Below, one piece after another: positions 24,387-32,938 of a stretch of DNA of 64,000 nt (the first letter of the stretch is position 1; every line of letters starts with the position of its first letter). Made by a program: the position numbers and the translations under genes. Where the stretch lies: positions 49,412 through 113,411 of the forward strand of contig CAYRFE010000005.1 in the NCBI GenBank assembly GCA_964423645.1, given 5' to 3'. The DNA is from CAYRFE01 sp964423645 [NCBI: uncultured bacterium]. Its GTDB lineage: Bacteria; Macinerneyibacteriota; Macinerneyibacteria; Macinerneyibacteriales. The notes under the pieces were generated by a model, which saw only the letters and a program-made list of their open reading frames with translations, ran no database searches and had not been told where the DNA came from.

Positions 24387-25586
24387 TTACTTCCTTTCAA
24401 TTACAATTCCTTGTCCATAAGCGCGCAAAATTATTTCCATCAATTTCATCGGTTCAGTATCGCGTAAAATCATTTTGCATTGAATATATTTTGTAGTACG
24501 GGGTATCGGATCAAGTCCGGTGAGCGGAATATCAGATTCGACTTCGGTCGTTTGTTTATTATGAATCCACTCGCTCCATTTTTCCCCATCTTCAGATATC
24601 CGTATGTATAATGATGCATTACGACTGCCAATCCAAGCAAGATTGATCATGATGCATGGCATCGGTTTTTCAACTAGCGTATTAAACCTATCCCTTATTT
24701 CAATTTTTATCGGTTTTGAGATAACTATACCTTCGTTAATTTTTTCATTTTTTATTAATCCTTTTGGTGTAGCAACAGCCCCTTCTAGTGTTTCATAATC
24801 CGTCTGTTTTGTAAAATCAAACAAAACTTTTTGACCACCAAATCCGATATTAAAAGTATTTGGTATAACAAACGTATGTTTAAAATCATTAAGCGTACTA
24901 TCATCGTCAAATATTACTTTATATTTGATAAATTTTCTTGATAAAGTTCCCCTTTCTGGATAATAATGTGGCGAATCTATGGGCAAATAATCCTGATACA
25001 ATCGTAACCAATCATTGCCCTCACCTAGTCCAATCCAATTAATTCCATCGTCTGATTCCTTATAATATATCTTAACAGTTCTACTGCCAATTAAATCGTA
25101 TTTAACAAATATATATTCATATAATTGTGGTATCTCTATCAACTTATCATCTATCCTTACTTGAACTTTTAAAGGTTTAGAATAGTATACACCTTTTTCA
25201 ACTCCGCTTTTCTTGCGTATACCCTTTTCATCAATGATCAGCCCTTCAATGGATTCATAGTCTTTTTTAATATCAAATTCAAATGGGTATTCTTCTCCGG
25301 GCCAAACGGGAAGATTGTCAAACGTCTTTATCAAATATGTGACAATGGTTTTTCTGCCAACTGCATTAATTCTTTCAACCTTTACCTGATCAAACTCGTC
25401 ATCATAGCGGGTGCGTTCAAGAAGTCTACCGCCATATTTCTTTTTCTCTAGCTCGAGCTTTTCGTTTGTTGGTTCATTTTTACCTTGTATAACCGTTGGA
25501 TTTTCTGCACGACACTCCGTAAGCAATCCCATTATCGGAAACGCACACAGCAAAACCAACAAACCCTTAACTTTACAAAAACCCAT
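24387..25586 (-). CDS. Secreted repeat protein of unknown function
   Basis: A 399-residue exported protein. The signal peptide is MGFCKVKGLLVLLCAFPIMG with likely cleavage after ECRA (about residue 27); the lipobox is poor, so signal peptidase I is more likely. The mature part shows about two to three internal repeats of roughly 120 residues, each with a 'VLFDFTKQTDYETLEGAVATPKGL' / 'FEFDIKKDYESIEGLIIDEKGI' element and a 'WIGSRNASLYIRISEDGEKWSEW' / 'LIGSRTVKIYYKESDDGINWIG' element, a beta-rich pattern like discoidin-type sugar-binding folds. I do not recognise the family. The ATG follows GGGGGG by 6 bases. It is followed by a broken paralogue. Confidence 0.75.
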   Translation of the reverse strand: MGFCKVKGLLVLLCAFPIMGLLTECRAENPTVIQGKNEPTNEKLELEKKKYGGRLLERTRYDDEFDQVKVERINAVGRKTIVTYLIKTFDNLPVWPGEEYPFEFDIKKDYESIEGLIIDEKGIRKKSGVEKGVYYSKPLKVQVRIDDKLIEIPQLYEYIFVKYDLIGSRTVKIYYKESDDGINWIGLGEGNDWLRLYQDYLPIDSPHYYPERGTLSRKFIKYKVIFDDDSTLNDFKHTFVIPNTFNIGFGGQKVLFDFTKQTDYETLEGAVATPKGLIKNEKINEGIVISKPIKIEIRDRFNTLVEKPMPCIMINLAWIGSRNASLYIRISEDGEKWSEWIHNKQTTEVESDIPLTGLDPIPRTTKYIQCKMILRDTEPMKLMEIILRAYGQGIVIERK

Positions 25587-25965
25587 CACGTCCCCCCTTT
25601 AATCTTCCACCTTATCAGCAACTCTATACAACCGTAGTAACTTTTGCTTTACATATAACCGACATATTACATAATAATTTTTTCATGTCAAGTATTAATT
25701 GCGTATTGTAGCATTATTTTATTAACATTTTTATAACTCTACATCGCTATGTTATTTTTTTTCTTTCATCGCATGCAGAGCACAACTGTGAATTCCGTGG
25801 TTATCAATCGGTAACTGAGCATATGACTCCTTTTTCTTGACACATTCACTCTTTTACGCGACAAGTCCCCACACTCGTTCTCATATCTGCACTATCAGTG
25901 AATAATCGAAATCAGCTTCGGAGGATTTGCTTCGTTTAGATGATATGAATTACTGCATATTTCAT
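25587..25965. other. AT-rich gap between divergent secreted-protein genes
   Basis: No gene, terminator hairpin or known RNA is visible. It separates the leftward secreted protein from the rightward C11 peptidase promoter. Confidence 0.4.
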
Positions 25966-25993
25966 TTGACAATTTAATCTCATCCGCTATAGT
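25966..25993 (+). promoter_or_regulatory. Promoter of the first C11 peptidase
   Basis: TTGACA (25966-25971), 16-base spacer, TATAGT (25988-25993). Followed by a 36-base leader with AAGGAGG. The second peptidase gene has the same two boxes with the same spacing. Confidence 0.75.
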
Positions 25994-26029
25994 TTCGAGG
26001 GTTTTACTGATAAATAAGGAGGATATCTC

Positions 26030-29000
26030 ATGCGTATACTGACTGTATTCTTTGCGATCCTTTTCTCATGCATCATGTTCACCGAAGCTCAAACAACAAA
26101 AAAATGGACTGTCCTTGTCTACCTCGATGCCGACAACGATCTTGAAAAATACGGCATCATTGATGTGAATGAAATGGAACAGGTCGGATCTGATGCGAAT
26201 GTGAATATTGTCGTTCAATTCGATCGTATCCCGGGCGAAGACGATTCTAACGGTGATTGGACCGGTACGCGCCGTTATTATGTCACGAAAGACACGGATA
26301 CTGCAACTATAAACAGCACCATGGTTCAAGACATGGGTGAGATAAACATGGGTGATGGCGCATCACTCACGAATTTTCTTCGATGGGGAATGACCAATTA
26401 CCCCGCAGAGCGATATTTCGTCATCATGTGGAATCATGGCGGCGGATGGCGTTCAAAAGCACCGATAACGACCACAACATCTCTTGTGAAGGGCGTATGC
26501 TGGGACTATACAGACGGCCACGACTATCTTACCATGGCAGAGGTCAATACGTCCTTGAATACCATTGCAACTGAATTTACTCATCCGATCAATATTGTCG
26601 GATTTGATGCGTGTATCATGGGTTTAGCTGAGATCGCCTATATGGTGAAAGGTCCTGTCGCATACCCGACCGAGACCGTTATATTTTCCCAGGCAAATGA
26701 ACCGGGCGAAGGATGGGACTATGCGGGATTCCTTGCCTCATTTGTAGCAAACTATAACGATACAGCGCTCGAACTTTCAAAAGATGTCGTAGACACCTAT
26801 TACGAATCCTACAACGGGGTCACAGATACAACACTTTCCGTCGTGGATATGACCGCGTTCTCTGCATTTGTGACATCATTGAATGCATTCAGCACCGGGG
26901 TCACTCGCGAATGGAACATTTTACAACATGCGGTACTCTCCGCAACACTTTTTAATGCTGCCTATCGCGATCTTATTCACATCACTGATTATTGTCGTAA
27001 GAACTATATTTCCACTGAGTTACTCGCTCTCGCGGAAGATCTGTATCAAAAATCCGTTGCGTTTGCACCGTATTGTAAAAACACCGGCTCCTTCTCATCC
27101 GCTCGCGGATTAAATATTTATTTCCCCCTCTCAACGTCAGACTCAGAGTGGTCCGCGTACACGACCGCGAATGTATATATGCTCAACGATGTCCCGTGGA
27201 GAACATTTTTATCAACATTTTTCAGTGCCGATAAAACACCGCCGAGTGCTCCGCTTACCCCATCGGTGGCATCGGAAGCAAGCGGGTACAGAGTATCCTG
27301 GTCGGCTGTTACCGATGCGTCAGGATATGTACTGCGTGAACGCGTAATCTCAGAATCTCTCGCAGACTCTTCCTTTGACACCGGCACGTTAGGTGAATGG
27401 TCAACGTATTCAGGCGTTGGTTATTCGGCGTTCACGGTATCAAGCGAATATTCACATTCCCCGTCATACTCCGTTTTTTCAGGCTCGACAGATAATCTGA
27501 AGCGAGGGATACAATCATCCTCCATCACGATCCCCAATGATTCCCGTGATTTTGCCCTCTCTTTATGGGTGAATTATAATACTGAATCCGGATTTGATTT
27601 CCTCTATATTGATGTCTTAGAAGGATCAACATTGCATAATTTGGCAAAAATAAGCGGCGATTCATCAGGATGGACACAACTGACCTACGACCTGTCTGCG
27701 TTTAAAGGCGATTCCGTGCGTATTATCCTCAGGTATGAAACCGATACAAGCATTTCAAATATGGGAGTATATGTTGACGATATTCAAGTGGTGAACCAGG
27801 TCATCACTACTGTCAATGCACACGCTGACCTTTCATACCTTATTACCGATAATCTTGACGGCACCTATCATTATTCAGTGTCTGCGTATGATGCAAGCGG
27901 CAACATAAGTAACTATTCAAGTGAAGTCGAATATTACCACACTTCGTCTCCCACGATCATTGTCACATCTCCAAATGGCGGCGAACGGATCATTCGAGGA
28001 TCCGATCATGTAATCAGATGGAATGATAACATAACCGATAACGTGAAAATCGAATTATACAAAGGCGGTTCGTTCGATTCCGTAATCGTATCATCAACCG
28101 AAAGTGACGGCACATACACATGGACGGTGCCGGTCTCACAAACAATCGGTTCCGACTATCGTATCGTGATCACAAGCATTGCTGATGCGGACTTACATGA
28201 CCAAAGCAATGCCGATTGTACCATTAACGACATCATCATCACTGCACATGCGGCAGTGAACGGCGCGATCTGGGGATATGCATCCATATATATTAATGCT
28301 GACGCAGAAATATCCTCATCGAGCCTGAACCTCTTGATCGATACCGATCTTACCGTATACAATGTGGAAATGATAGGCACCGGAAACTCTTTCTTCCGAA
28401 GCGCGAATACATTCAATACCCACCGTTTCTCAAACGGGACACACACTGTCTATGTCCGCTATAACGGAACAACCGTTCAGACTGTTCCGCTCATCGCAGC
28501 AGAAATCTATCCGGGCGCAGTGGTAAGATTTTCGAATCTTTTCATGAATGTGACCGGCGGCAACGGCAATATGATCATTGTTTATGCCGATATTGATATG
28601 AGCAATTGCCCGGTCTCGACATCCAATAAGCCGGTCGCCATTTCGTTCGACACGTCATCTGAAAAGTGTATGGAGATCAACAACCCCTATGGGAAAAACG
28701 GAGCTCTGTTGCAATGGAAGAATGACCGCTGGATCTTAACCGATTATAGCCGGGAACGTCTCACCATTCATACCGCCGGCACCTATTTGCTGGTTGATGA
28801 TTCTCTGCATACGATGATCCCTGTTGTTAAAACAAATGAACTCGAACAAAATTATCCGAATCCGTTCAATCCTTCCACCGAAATACCGGTGAAACTTGCT
28901 GAAGCTGCAGATATTCACCTGAGTATTCGTGAAATTATCATTCTTGCCCACGGTCATTGCAACGCAGGATTAACGGTAATCCCATGGGATGGTCGGGATA

Positions 29001-29092
29001 AACGAGGGAACACAGTCCCGAGCGGAGTTTATTATTACAAATTGACGGTCAACGGAAAAACCTTTGTGAAAAAAATGATCATGCTGAAATGA
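26030..29092 (+). CDS. Secreted C11 (clostripain-like) peptidase with sorting domain, copy 1
   Basis: A 1020-residue secreted cysteine peptidase. Signal peptide residues 1-20; C11 catalytic domain follows with WNHGGG (His136) and FDACIMG (Cys195), the family's catalytic pair; these enzymes cut after basic residues. Residues about 430-590 form a jelly-roll module (GEWSTYSGVGYSAFTV...YVDDIQVV). Residues about 640-735 form an Ig-like module beginning SPNGGERIIRGSDHVIRW, and a further beta region follows. The C-terminus is a sorting-type domain, NYPNPFNPSTEI ... SGVYYYKLTVNGKTFVKKMIML, which suggests export and surface attachment by a type IX-like pathway; its core is about 6 residues shorter than in copy 2. 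AAGGAGG lies 8 bases before ATG; a strong terminator follows. Confidence 0.93.
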   Translation: MRILTVFFAILFSCIMFTEAQTTKKWTVLVYLDADNDLEKYGIIDVNEMEQVGSDANVNIVVQFDRIPGEDDSNGDWTGTRRYYVTKDTDTATINSTMVQDMGEINMGDGASLTNFLRWGMTNYPAERYFVIMWNHGGGWRSKAPITTTTSLVKGVCWDYTDGHDYLTMAEVNTSLNTIATEFTHPINIVGFDACIMGLAEIAYMVKGPVAYPTETVIFSQANEPGEGWDYAGFLASFVANYNDTALELSKDVVDTYYESYNGVTDTTLSVVDMTAFSAFVTSLNAFSTGVTREWNILQHAVLSATLFNAAYRDLIHITDYCRKNYISTELLALAEDLYQKSVAFAPYCKNTGSFSSARGLNIYFPLSTSDSEWSAYTTANVYMLNDVPWRTFLSTFFSADKTPPSAPLTPSVASEASGYRVSWSAVTDASGYVLRERVISESLADSSFDTGTLGEWSTYSGVGYSAFTVSSEYSHSPSYSVFSGSTDNLKRGIQSSSITIPNDSRDFALSLWVNYNTESGFDFLYIDVLEGSTLHNLAKISGDSSGWTQLTYDLSAFKGDSVRIILRYETDTSISNMGVYVDDIQVVNQVITTVNAHADLSYLITDNLDGTYHYSVSAYDASGNISNYSSEVEYYHTSSPTIIVTSPNGGERIIRGSDHVIRWNDNITDNVKIELYKGGSFDSVIVSSTESDGTYTWTVPVSQTIGSDYRIVITSIADADLHDQSNADCTINDIIITAHAAVNGAIWGYASIYINADAEISSSSLNLLIDTDLTVYNVEMIGTGNSFFRSANTFNTHRFSNGTHTVYVRYNGTTVQTVPLIAAEIYPGAVVRFSNLFMNVTGGNGNMIIVYADIDMSNCPVSTSNKPVAISFDTSSEKCMEINNPYGKNGALLQWKNDRWILTDYSRERLTIHTAGTYLLVDDSLHTMIPVVKTNELEQNYPNPFNPSTEIPVKLAEAADIHLSIREIIILAHGHCNAGLTVIPWDGRDKRGNTVPSGVYYYKLTVNGKTFVKKMIMLK

Positions 29093-29117
29093 TACTGATT
29101 CCCGGAGCCAAGTTCTT

Positions 29118-29145
29118 AAAAGAGGCGGGGCACACCGCCTCTTTT
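29118..29145 (+). terminator. Intrinsic terminator after C11 peptidase copy 1
   Basis: Eleven-base perfect arms (AAAAGAGGCGG / CCGCCTCTTTT) with a 6-base loop, the second arm ending in the T run. Strong terminator 26 bases after the stop codon. Confidence 0.93.
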
Positions 29146-29156
29146 GTTATTTGAGA

Positions 29157-29240
29157 TGACCGTTACAACACTGTTTTATTGAAATTGTACCCGCCTCAAA
29201 CCCCTTCATAAGAAATCCGGGGAATATTTTCGTAAGAATC
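29157..29240 (-). repeat. Decayed reverse copy of the MITE-like repeat
   Basis: Begins near TGACCGTTACAACACTG and continues to a GTACCCGCCTCAAACCCC block and GAAATCCGGGG, matching by eye the reverse complement of the right half of the 31976-32135 copy. Its far end is not clear. Confidence 0.5.
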
Positions 29241-29304
29241 TCCTGCGCCAAATCACACCTGTCACCCACATCTCCCTTTTGATAATAATGAAAATGAAGA
29301 TATC

Positions 29305-29451
29305 AGCCCTTTGCAAAATTCAAAATTCTCCAATTATCTTTATTGTCTAAAATGGGATGCGGAGACGAAGTCGGGCGCGTGATATGCGCCCGCGATATTG
29401 AGAATTTTTGTAGGGGCACAAATTCAAAAAATGGTAGCATTGCTAATATCT
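29305..29451 (+). repeat. MITE-like repeat, decayed copy between the C11 genes
   Basis: Starts AGCCCTTTGCAAAATTC and shares the TTTATTGTCTAAAATGGG, GACGAAGTCGGGCGC and GAATTTTTGTAGGGGCA blocks with the copy at 51413-51595. The right end is degenerate (ATTGCTAATATCT). Flanking AGATATC and TGATATT agree at 5 of 7 positions, as expected for an old 7-base target duplication. Confidence 0.65.
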
Positions 29452-29495
29452 TGATATTTGAAATTTCATCGTTCTGTATTTATTTGTTATTTCAA

Positions 29496-29523
29496 TTGAC
29501 ATTATCATATCTGAAGCTATAGT
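29496..29523 (+). promoter_or_regulatory. Promoter of the second C11 peptidase
   Basis: TTGACA (29496-29501), 16-base spacer, TATAGT (29518-29523), the same boxes and spacing as for copy 1. The leader also ends in the same AAGGAGGATATCTC before ATGCG. Confidence 0.75.
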
Positions 29524-29558
29524 CCAAGGGGTTTATCGATCAACAAGGAGGATATCTC

Positions 29559-31778
29559 ATGCGAGTAATGCTCGTTATCTTTGTGTTCTTTTTCTCATTG
29601 ACTCTGTGCGCCGAGGCACAAACACCAACCAAGAAGTGGACAATCCTTGTCTATCTCGACGGCGATAACAATCTCGAAAGTGAAGGCATTATCGACATCA
29701 ATGAAATGGAAGAAATAGGCTCAGATACGAACATTAATATAGTTGTACAATTCGATCGAATCACAGGATATGATTTTACCAATGATAACTGGACCGGCAC
29801 ACGTCGTTATTATATAAACAAAGATACTTCCTCGTCAACCATCAACAGCACAATGGTTCAAGACCTTGGTGAAGTAAATATGGGAGACGGGACCTCACTT
29901 ACCAATTTTCTTCGATGGGGGATGACCAATTATCCCGCAGAGCGATATTTTGTTATACTATGGAATCACGGCGGCGGCTGGCGCTCAAAAACAACAGCAA
30001 AAACACCAACATCACGTTCGCCGGTCAAAGGAGTGTGTTGGGATGATACCAATAACGACTATTTAACTATGGCGGAGGTCAATACGTCTCTGAACACTAT
30101 CGCAACTGAATTTACTCATCCGATCAATATTGTCGGATTTGATGCGTGTATCATGGGTTTGGCTGAAGTCGCCTATATGGTGAAAGGCCCTGTCGCATAC
30201 CCGACAGAGACCGTTATATTTTCCCAGGCGAATGAACCGGGATCCGGATGGGACTATGCAGCCTTTCTTGCATCATTTGCGACGCATTATGATGACCCCG
30301 CGCTTACGCTCTCACAAGACGTTGTCGATACGTATCAGGCTTATTATGACGGTTCGGACGACACCACCCTTTCTGTCGCGGATATGACACAATTTTCGGC
30401 ATTCATTGCATCGCTCAATGCGTTCAGTACCGGTGCCACCCGCGAATGGGATACCTTACAACGCGCAGTCGCATCAGCGATGCTTTTTGATGATGCCTAT
30501 AGAGATCTGATCGATATTACAAATTATTGCCGAAACAATTATTTTACCCCCGATTTAAAACTATTGGCTGAAGACCTATACCGGAAAACACGTCTCTTTG
30601 TTCCTTATTGTAAAAATACAGGTGCTTTTTCATTCGCTCACGGTCTGAATATTTATTTTCCGCTTTCTTCGTCAGATGCTGAGTGGTCTGCGTACACGAC
30701 TGCAAATGCATACATGCTCAACGATGTACCGTGGCGTGGTTTCTTATCAAACTATTTCAGTGCAGACAAAATACCGCCTGAGACTCCTTCTAAACCATCA
30801 TTAACTCATCATACTGATGATTTCACCGTCTCATGGCCGTCTGTTTCAGGAGCGACCGGATATATCCTTCGTGAACGGGAAGTATTGGATACATACCTCA
30901 ATTCAAATTTTGACAATAATTCTTTCGGAGATTGGTCGACATATTCCGCATCCGGATATTCCGGCTTTTCAATTGTCAGTATCGAGAATCATTCTCCAAA
31001 CAATTCGGTCTATTCAGGCTCGGGAAATAATCTTAAGCGCGGGTTGCAGTCGAAACTGATTACTATTCCTGATGATTCTCGCCCTTACATACTTTCATTG
31101 TGGGTTAATTACGCTACTGAAGCCGGTTGGGATGTATTCTCAATTGATGTTTTACACGGCTCTACCCTCACGAACCTTGCCTCAATGAGCGGCACATCCG
31201 CCGGATGGACACAACTTACTTTTGATATGTCGGCGTATAAGGGAAATACGATCCGTGTTGTTGTTCGATATGAAACCGATGCAAGCGGGACATATACCGG
31301 AGTCTATCTCGACGACATTCAACTTCTTTCGGCAACTGATACGATCATCGATACCGCCGAGACGACTTCCCATGATTTTAATAACAAACCGGAAGGTTCT
31401 GTTTTTCACTATGCAGTCGCCGCATATGATGCAAGTAGGAATATAAGTGATTTTTCATCTGACTATCGTTATGTTCAAGACAACGAAATCCCGTCCTCTC
31501 AAAAATTCTCACTTTCACAGAACTACCCGAATCCTTTTAATCCGTCAACTGAAATCTCTTTTACGATCACAAAACGGGCAGAAGTCACACTGATCATTTA
31601 CTCATCAAAGGGACAATTGATTAAAACATTAATTTCTTCCGTTATGAATATCGGCACACACACTACGCACTGGAACGGCACCGATGAATACGGTCGCACA
31701 TTGCCCAGCGGAGTGTATTACTATCAATTGGTATCAAACGGACAAAAAAGCGTGCGGAAAATGATTCTGTTAAAATGA
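29559..31778 (+). CDS. Secreted C11 (clostripain-like) peptidase with sorting domain, copy 2
   Basis: A 739-residue paralogue of the preceding gene. Signal peptide residues 1-20 (ending CAEA), C11 domain with WNHGGG (His137) and FDACIMG (Cys197), then the jelly-roll module (GDWSTYSASGYSGFSI...YLDDIQLL, about 440-600), and directly the sorting domain NYPNPFNPSTEISFTITKRA ... SGVYYYQLVSNGQKSVRKMILL. The Ig-like and following beta modules of copy 1 are absent. The region around GFDACIMGLAE is identical in protein, and nearly so in DNA, between the copies, so the duplication is recent or kept alike by gene conversion. Promoter, leader and ribosome site are duplicated too. No terminator seen. Confidence 0.93.
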   Translation: MRVMLVIFVFFFSLTLCAEAQTPTKKWTILVYLDGDNNLESEGIIDINEMEEIGSDTNINIVVQFDRITGYDFTNDNWTGTRRYYINKDTSSSTINSTMVQDLGEVNMGDGTSLTNFLRWGMTNYPAERYFVILWNHGGGWRSKTTAKTPTSRSPVKGVCWDDTNNDYLTMAEVNTSLNTIATEFTHPINIVGFDACIMGLAEVAYMVKGPVAYPTETVIFSQANEPGSGWDYAAFLASFATHYDDPALTLSQDVVDTYQAYYDGSDDTTLSVADMTQFSAFIASLNAFSTGATREWDTLQRAVASAMLFDDAYRDLIDITNYCRNNYFTPDLKLLAEDLYRKTRLFVPYCKNTGAFSFAHGLNIYFPLSSSDAEWSAYTTANAYMLNDVPWRGFLSNYFSADKIPPETPSKPSLTHHTDDFTVSWPSVSGATGYILREREVLDTYLNSNFDNNSFGDWSTYSASGYSGFSIVSIENHSPNNSVYSGSGNNLKRGLQSKLITIPDDSRPYILSLWVNYATEAGWDVFSIDVLHGSTLTNLASMSGTSAGWTQLTFDMSAYKGNTIRVVVRYETDASGTYTGVYLDDIQLLSATDTIIDTAETTSHDFNNKPEGSVFHYAVAAYDASRNISDFSSDYRYVQDNEIPSSQKFSLSQNYPNPFNPSTEISFTITKRAEVTLIIYSSKGQLIKTLISSVMNIGTHTTHWNGTDEYGRTLPSGVYYYQLVSNGQKSVRKMILLK

Positions 31779-31913
31779 TATTTTCGGATGTGTATGATCA
31801 TTTTGGGACACGTACACAACGACTGATTCCGCTTCATGATGCTATTTGTGGATAATAGAAACTTTGACAACATTCAGAGAAACAGTATAACGTAAATAGT
31901 TAGCCTGCACTCA
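31779..31913. other. Short gap after C11 copy 2
   Basis: No gene or convincing terminator is visible; the stretch leads into a cluster of MITE-like repeat pieces. Confidence 0.35.
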
Positions 31914-31968
31914 CCTGCCCTATCCCTCCCGATTTTCACGGGGGTGGTGTGCAGTGGGAATAAATTCA
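31914..31968 (+). repeat. Right-half fragment of the MITE-like repeat
   Basis: Contains the CCCTCCCGATTTTCACGGG hairpin and GTGGGAATAAATTC, matching the right half of the neighbouring complete copy. The next copy appears to have inserted beside or into it. Confidence 0.5.
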
Positions 31969-31975
31969 TAAATTG

Positions 31976-32135
31976 AAACCTTTGCAAAATTCAAAATTAC
32001 CAAATTTTCTTTATTTTCTATCAAGGGGTATGGGGACGAAGTCCCCATTATATAACAATTTAAACCCCTCCAGATTTTTACGGGAGGGGTTTGGGGTGGG
32101 CACAAATTCAAAATATAGTAGTATTGTAAAGGTCT
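31976..32135 (+). repeat. MITE-like repeat, complete 160-bp copy
   Basis: Left end AAACCTTTGCAAAATTC and right end ATTGTAAAGGTCT are inverted repeats of one another with few mismatches. Flanking 7-mers TAAATTG (31969-31975) and CAAATTG (32136-32142) agree at 6 of 7 positions, consistent with a 7-base target duplication. Internal CTCCAG...CGGGAGG hairpin. No coding capacity for a transposase. Confidence 0.75.
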
Positions 32136-32270
32136 CAAATTGTAGTTTTTCCAAGCTTTCTAATCGGTAGATCAAAAAAAGAATAACAATATGCACACAC
32201 AAATGAAATAATTTGTGCGTGCTCGCATCGCAATTTGTTGTTGATGTACGTCGAAAAAACGCAAAAACGA

Positions 32271-32936
32271 TTACAAAAATGCTTTCAACACTGCATCAGC
32301 TTGTTCGGAAGTGAGTCGATCAATATTCATAACAATATGATAACAGGTTGGATCGGTAACATCCGTATTAAAAAAATATTCGATATATTCTTTCCGGTTC
32401 TTTTCTATCTTTTTATATAAATGTTCAGCCTCACTATTCGAACACCCATGTTCTGCCATGATACGTGCGAGTGATGCCTGATAATCACCTATAAGCCGTA
32501 TATGAATAACACCTTGCATATCAGCACAAATACAATGAGCACCGCGCCCGATTATAAACGCTGATCCCTTTTCGGCAATTTTTTTGATAACTGCATGTAA
32601 CGCACCCGAATATGATTGCAACTCTTTTTTCACATCCGTCGTAATCTCTGTGTAAGTAAACGGAGTCATGACCGCACTGTCAAAACCGATACCGGGAAGC
32701 GGGTATACTCCGGAAGTTCCAAATGATTGTAACATTTCGGCAATAAATACCTTAAGACTACTAAAAGAATCCATGCCATACATTTTTTTTATATCATCAA
32801 TGGGTTGCCCGGATATTTTTGCGACTTCAGCAAATACTTGCTTTGAAAAAATAGTATATGAATGTTGTTGTGCAAAATTTTTCAAATAATCTTCTGCGAC
32901 AACACCCGCTTGACGAGAAATAGTAAATACGGCCAT
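32271..32936 (-). CDS. Cytidylate kinase-like family protein
   Basis: A 221-residue protein of the 'cytidylate kinase-like' family, a P-loop relative of nucleotide kinases. It starts MAVFTISRQAGVVAEDYLKN, where the family's P-loop region normally has a shorter glycine-rich loop, and contains GSAFIIGRGAHCICAD, HIRLIGDYQASLARIM and EKNRKEYIEYFFNTD. These segments match the lid and core of the family. Members' substrate is unknown; true CMP kinase activity is not assured because the P-loop is poor (SRQAGVVAED, no GK[ST]). AAAGGAG precedes the ATG, which lies 2 bases after rlmN. Confidence 0.8.
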   Translation of the reverse strand: MAVFTISRQAGVVAEDYLKNFAQQHSYTIFSKQVFAEVAKISGQPIDDIKKMYGMDSFSSLKVFIAEMLQSFGTSGVYPLPGIGFDSAVMTPFTYTEITTDVKKELQSYSGALHAVIKKIAEKGSAFIIGRGAHCICADMQGVIHIRLIGDYQASLARIMAEHGCSNSEAEHLYKKIEKNRKEYIEYFFNTDVTDPTCYHIVMNIDRLTSEQADAVLKAFL

Positions 32937-32938
32937 CG

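Noticed and set aside
31920-32202. Overlapping short open frames on both strands
   Set aside because: They are translations of the MITE-like repeat, whose similar copies elsewhere do not keep these frames.
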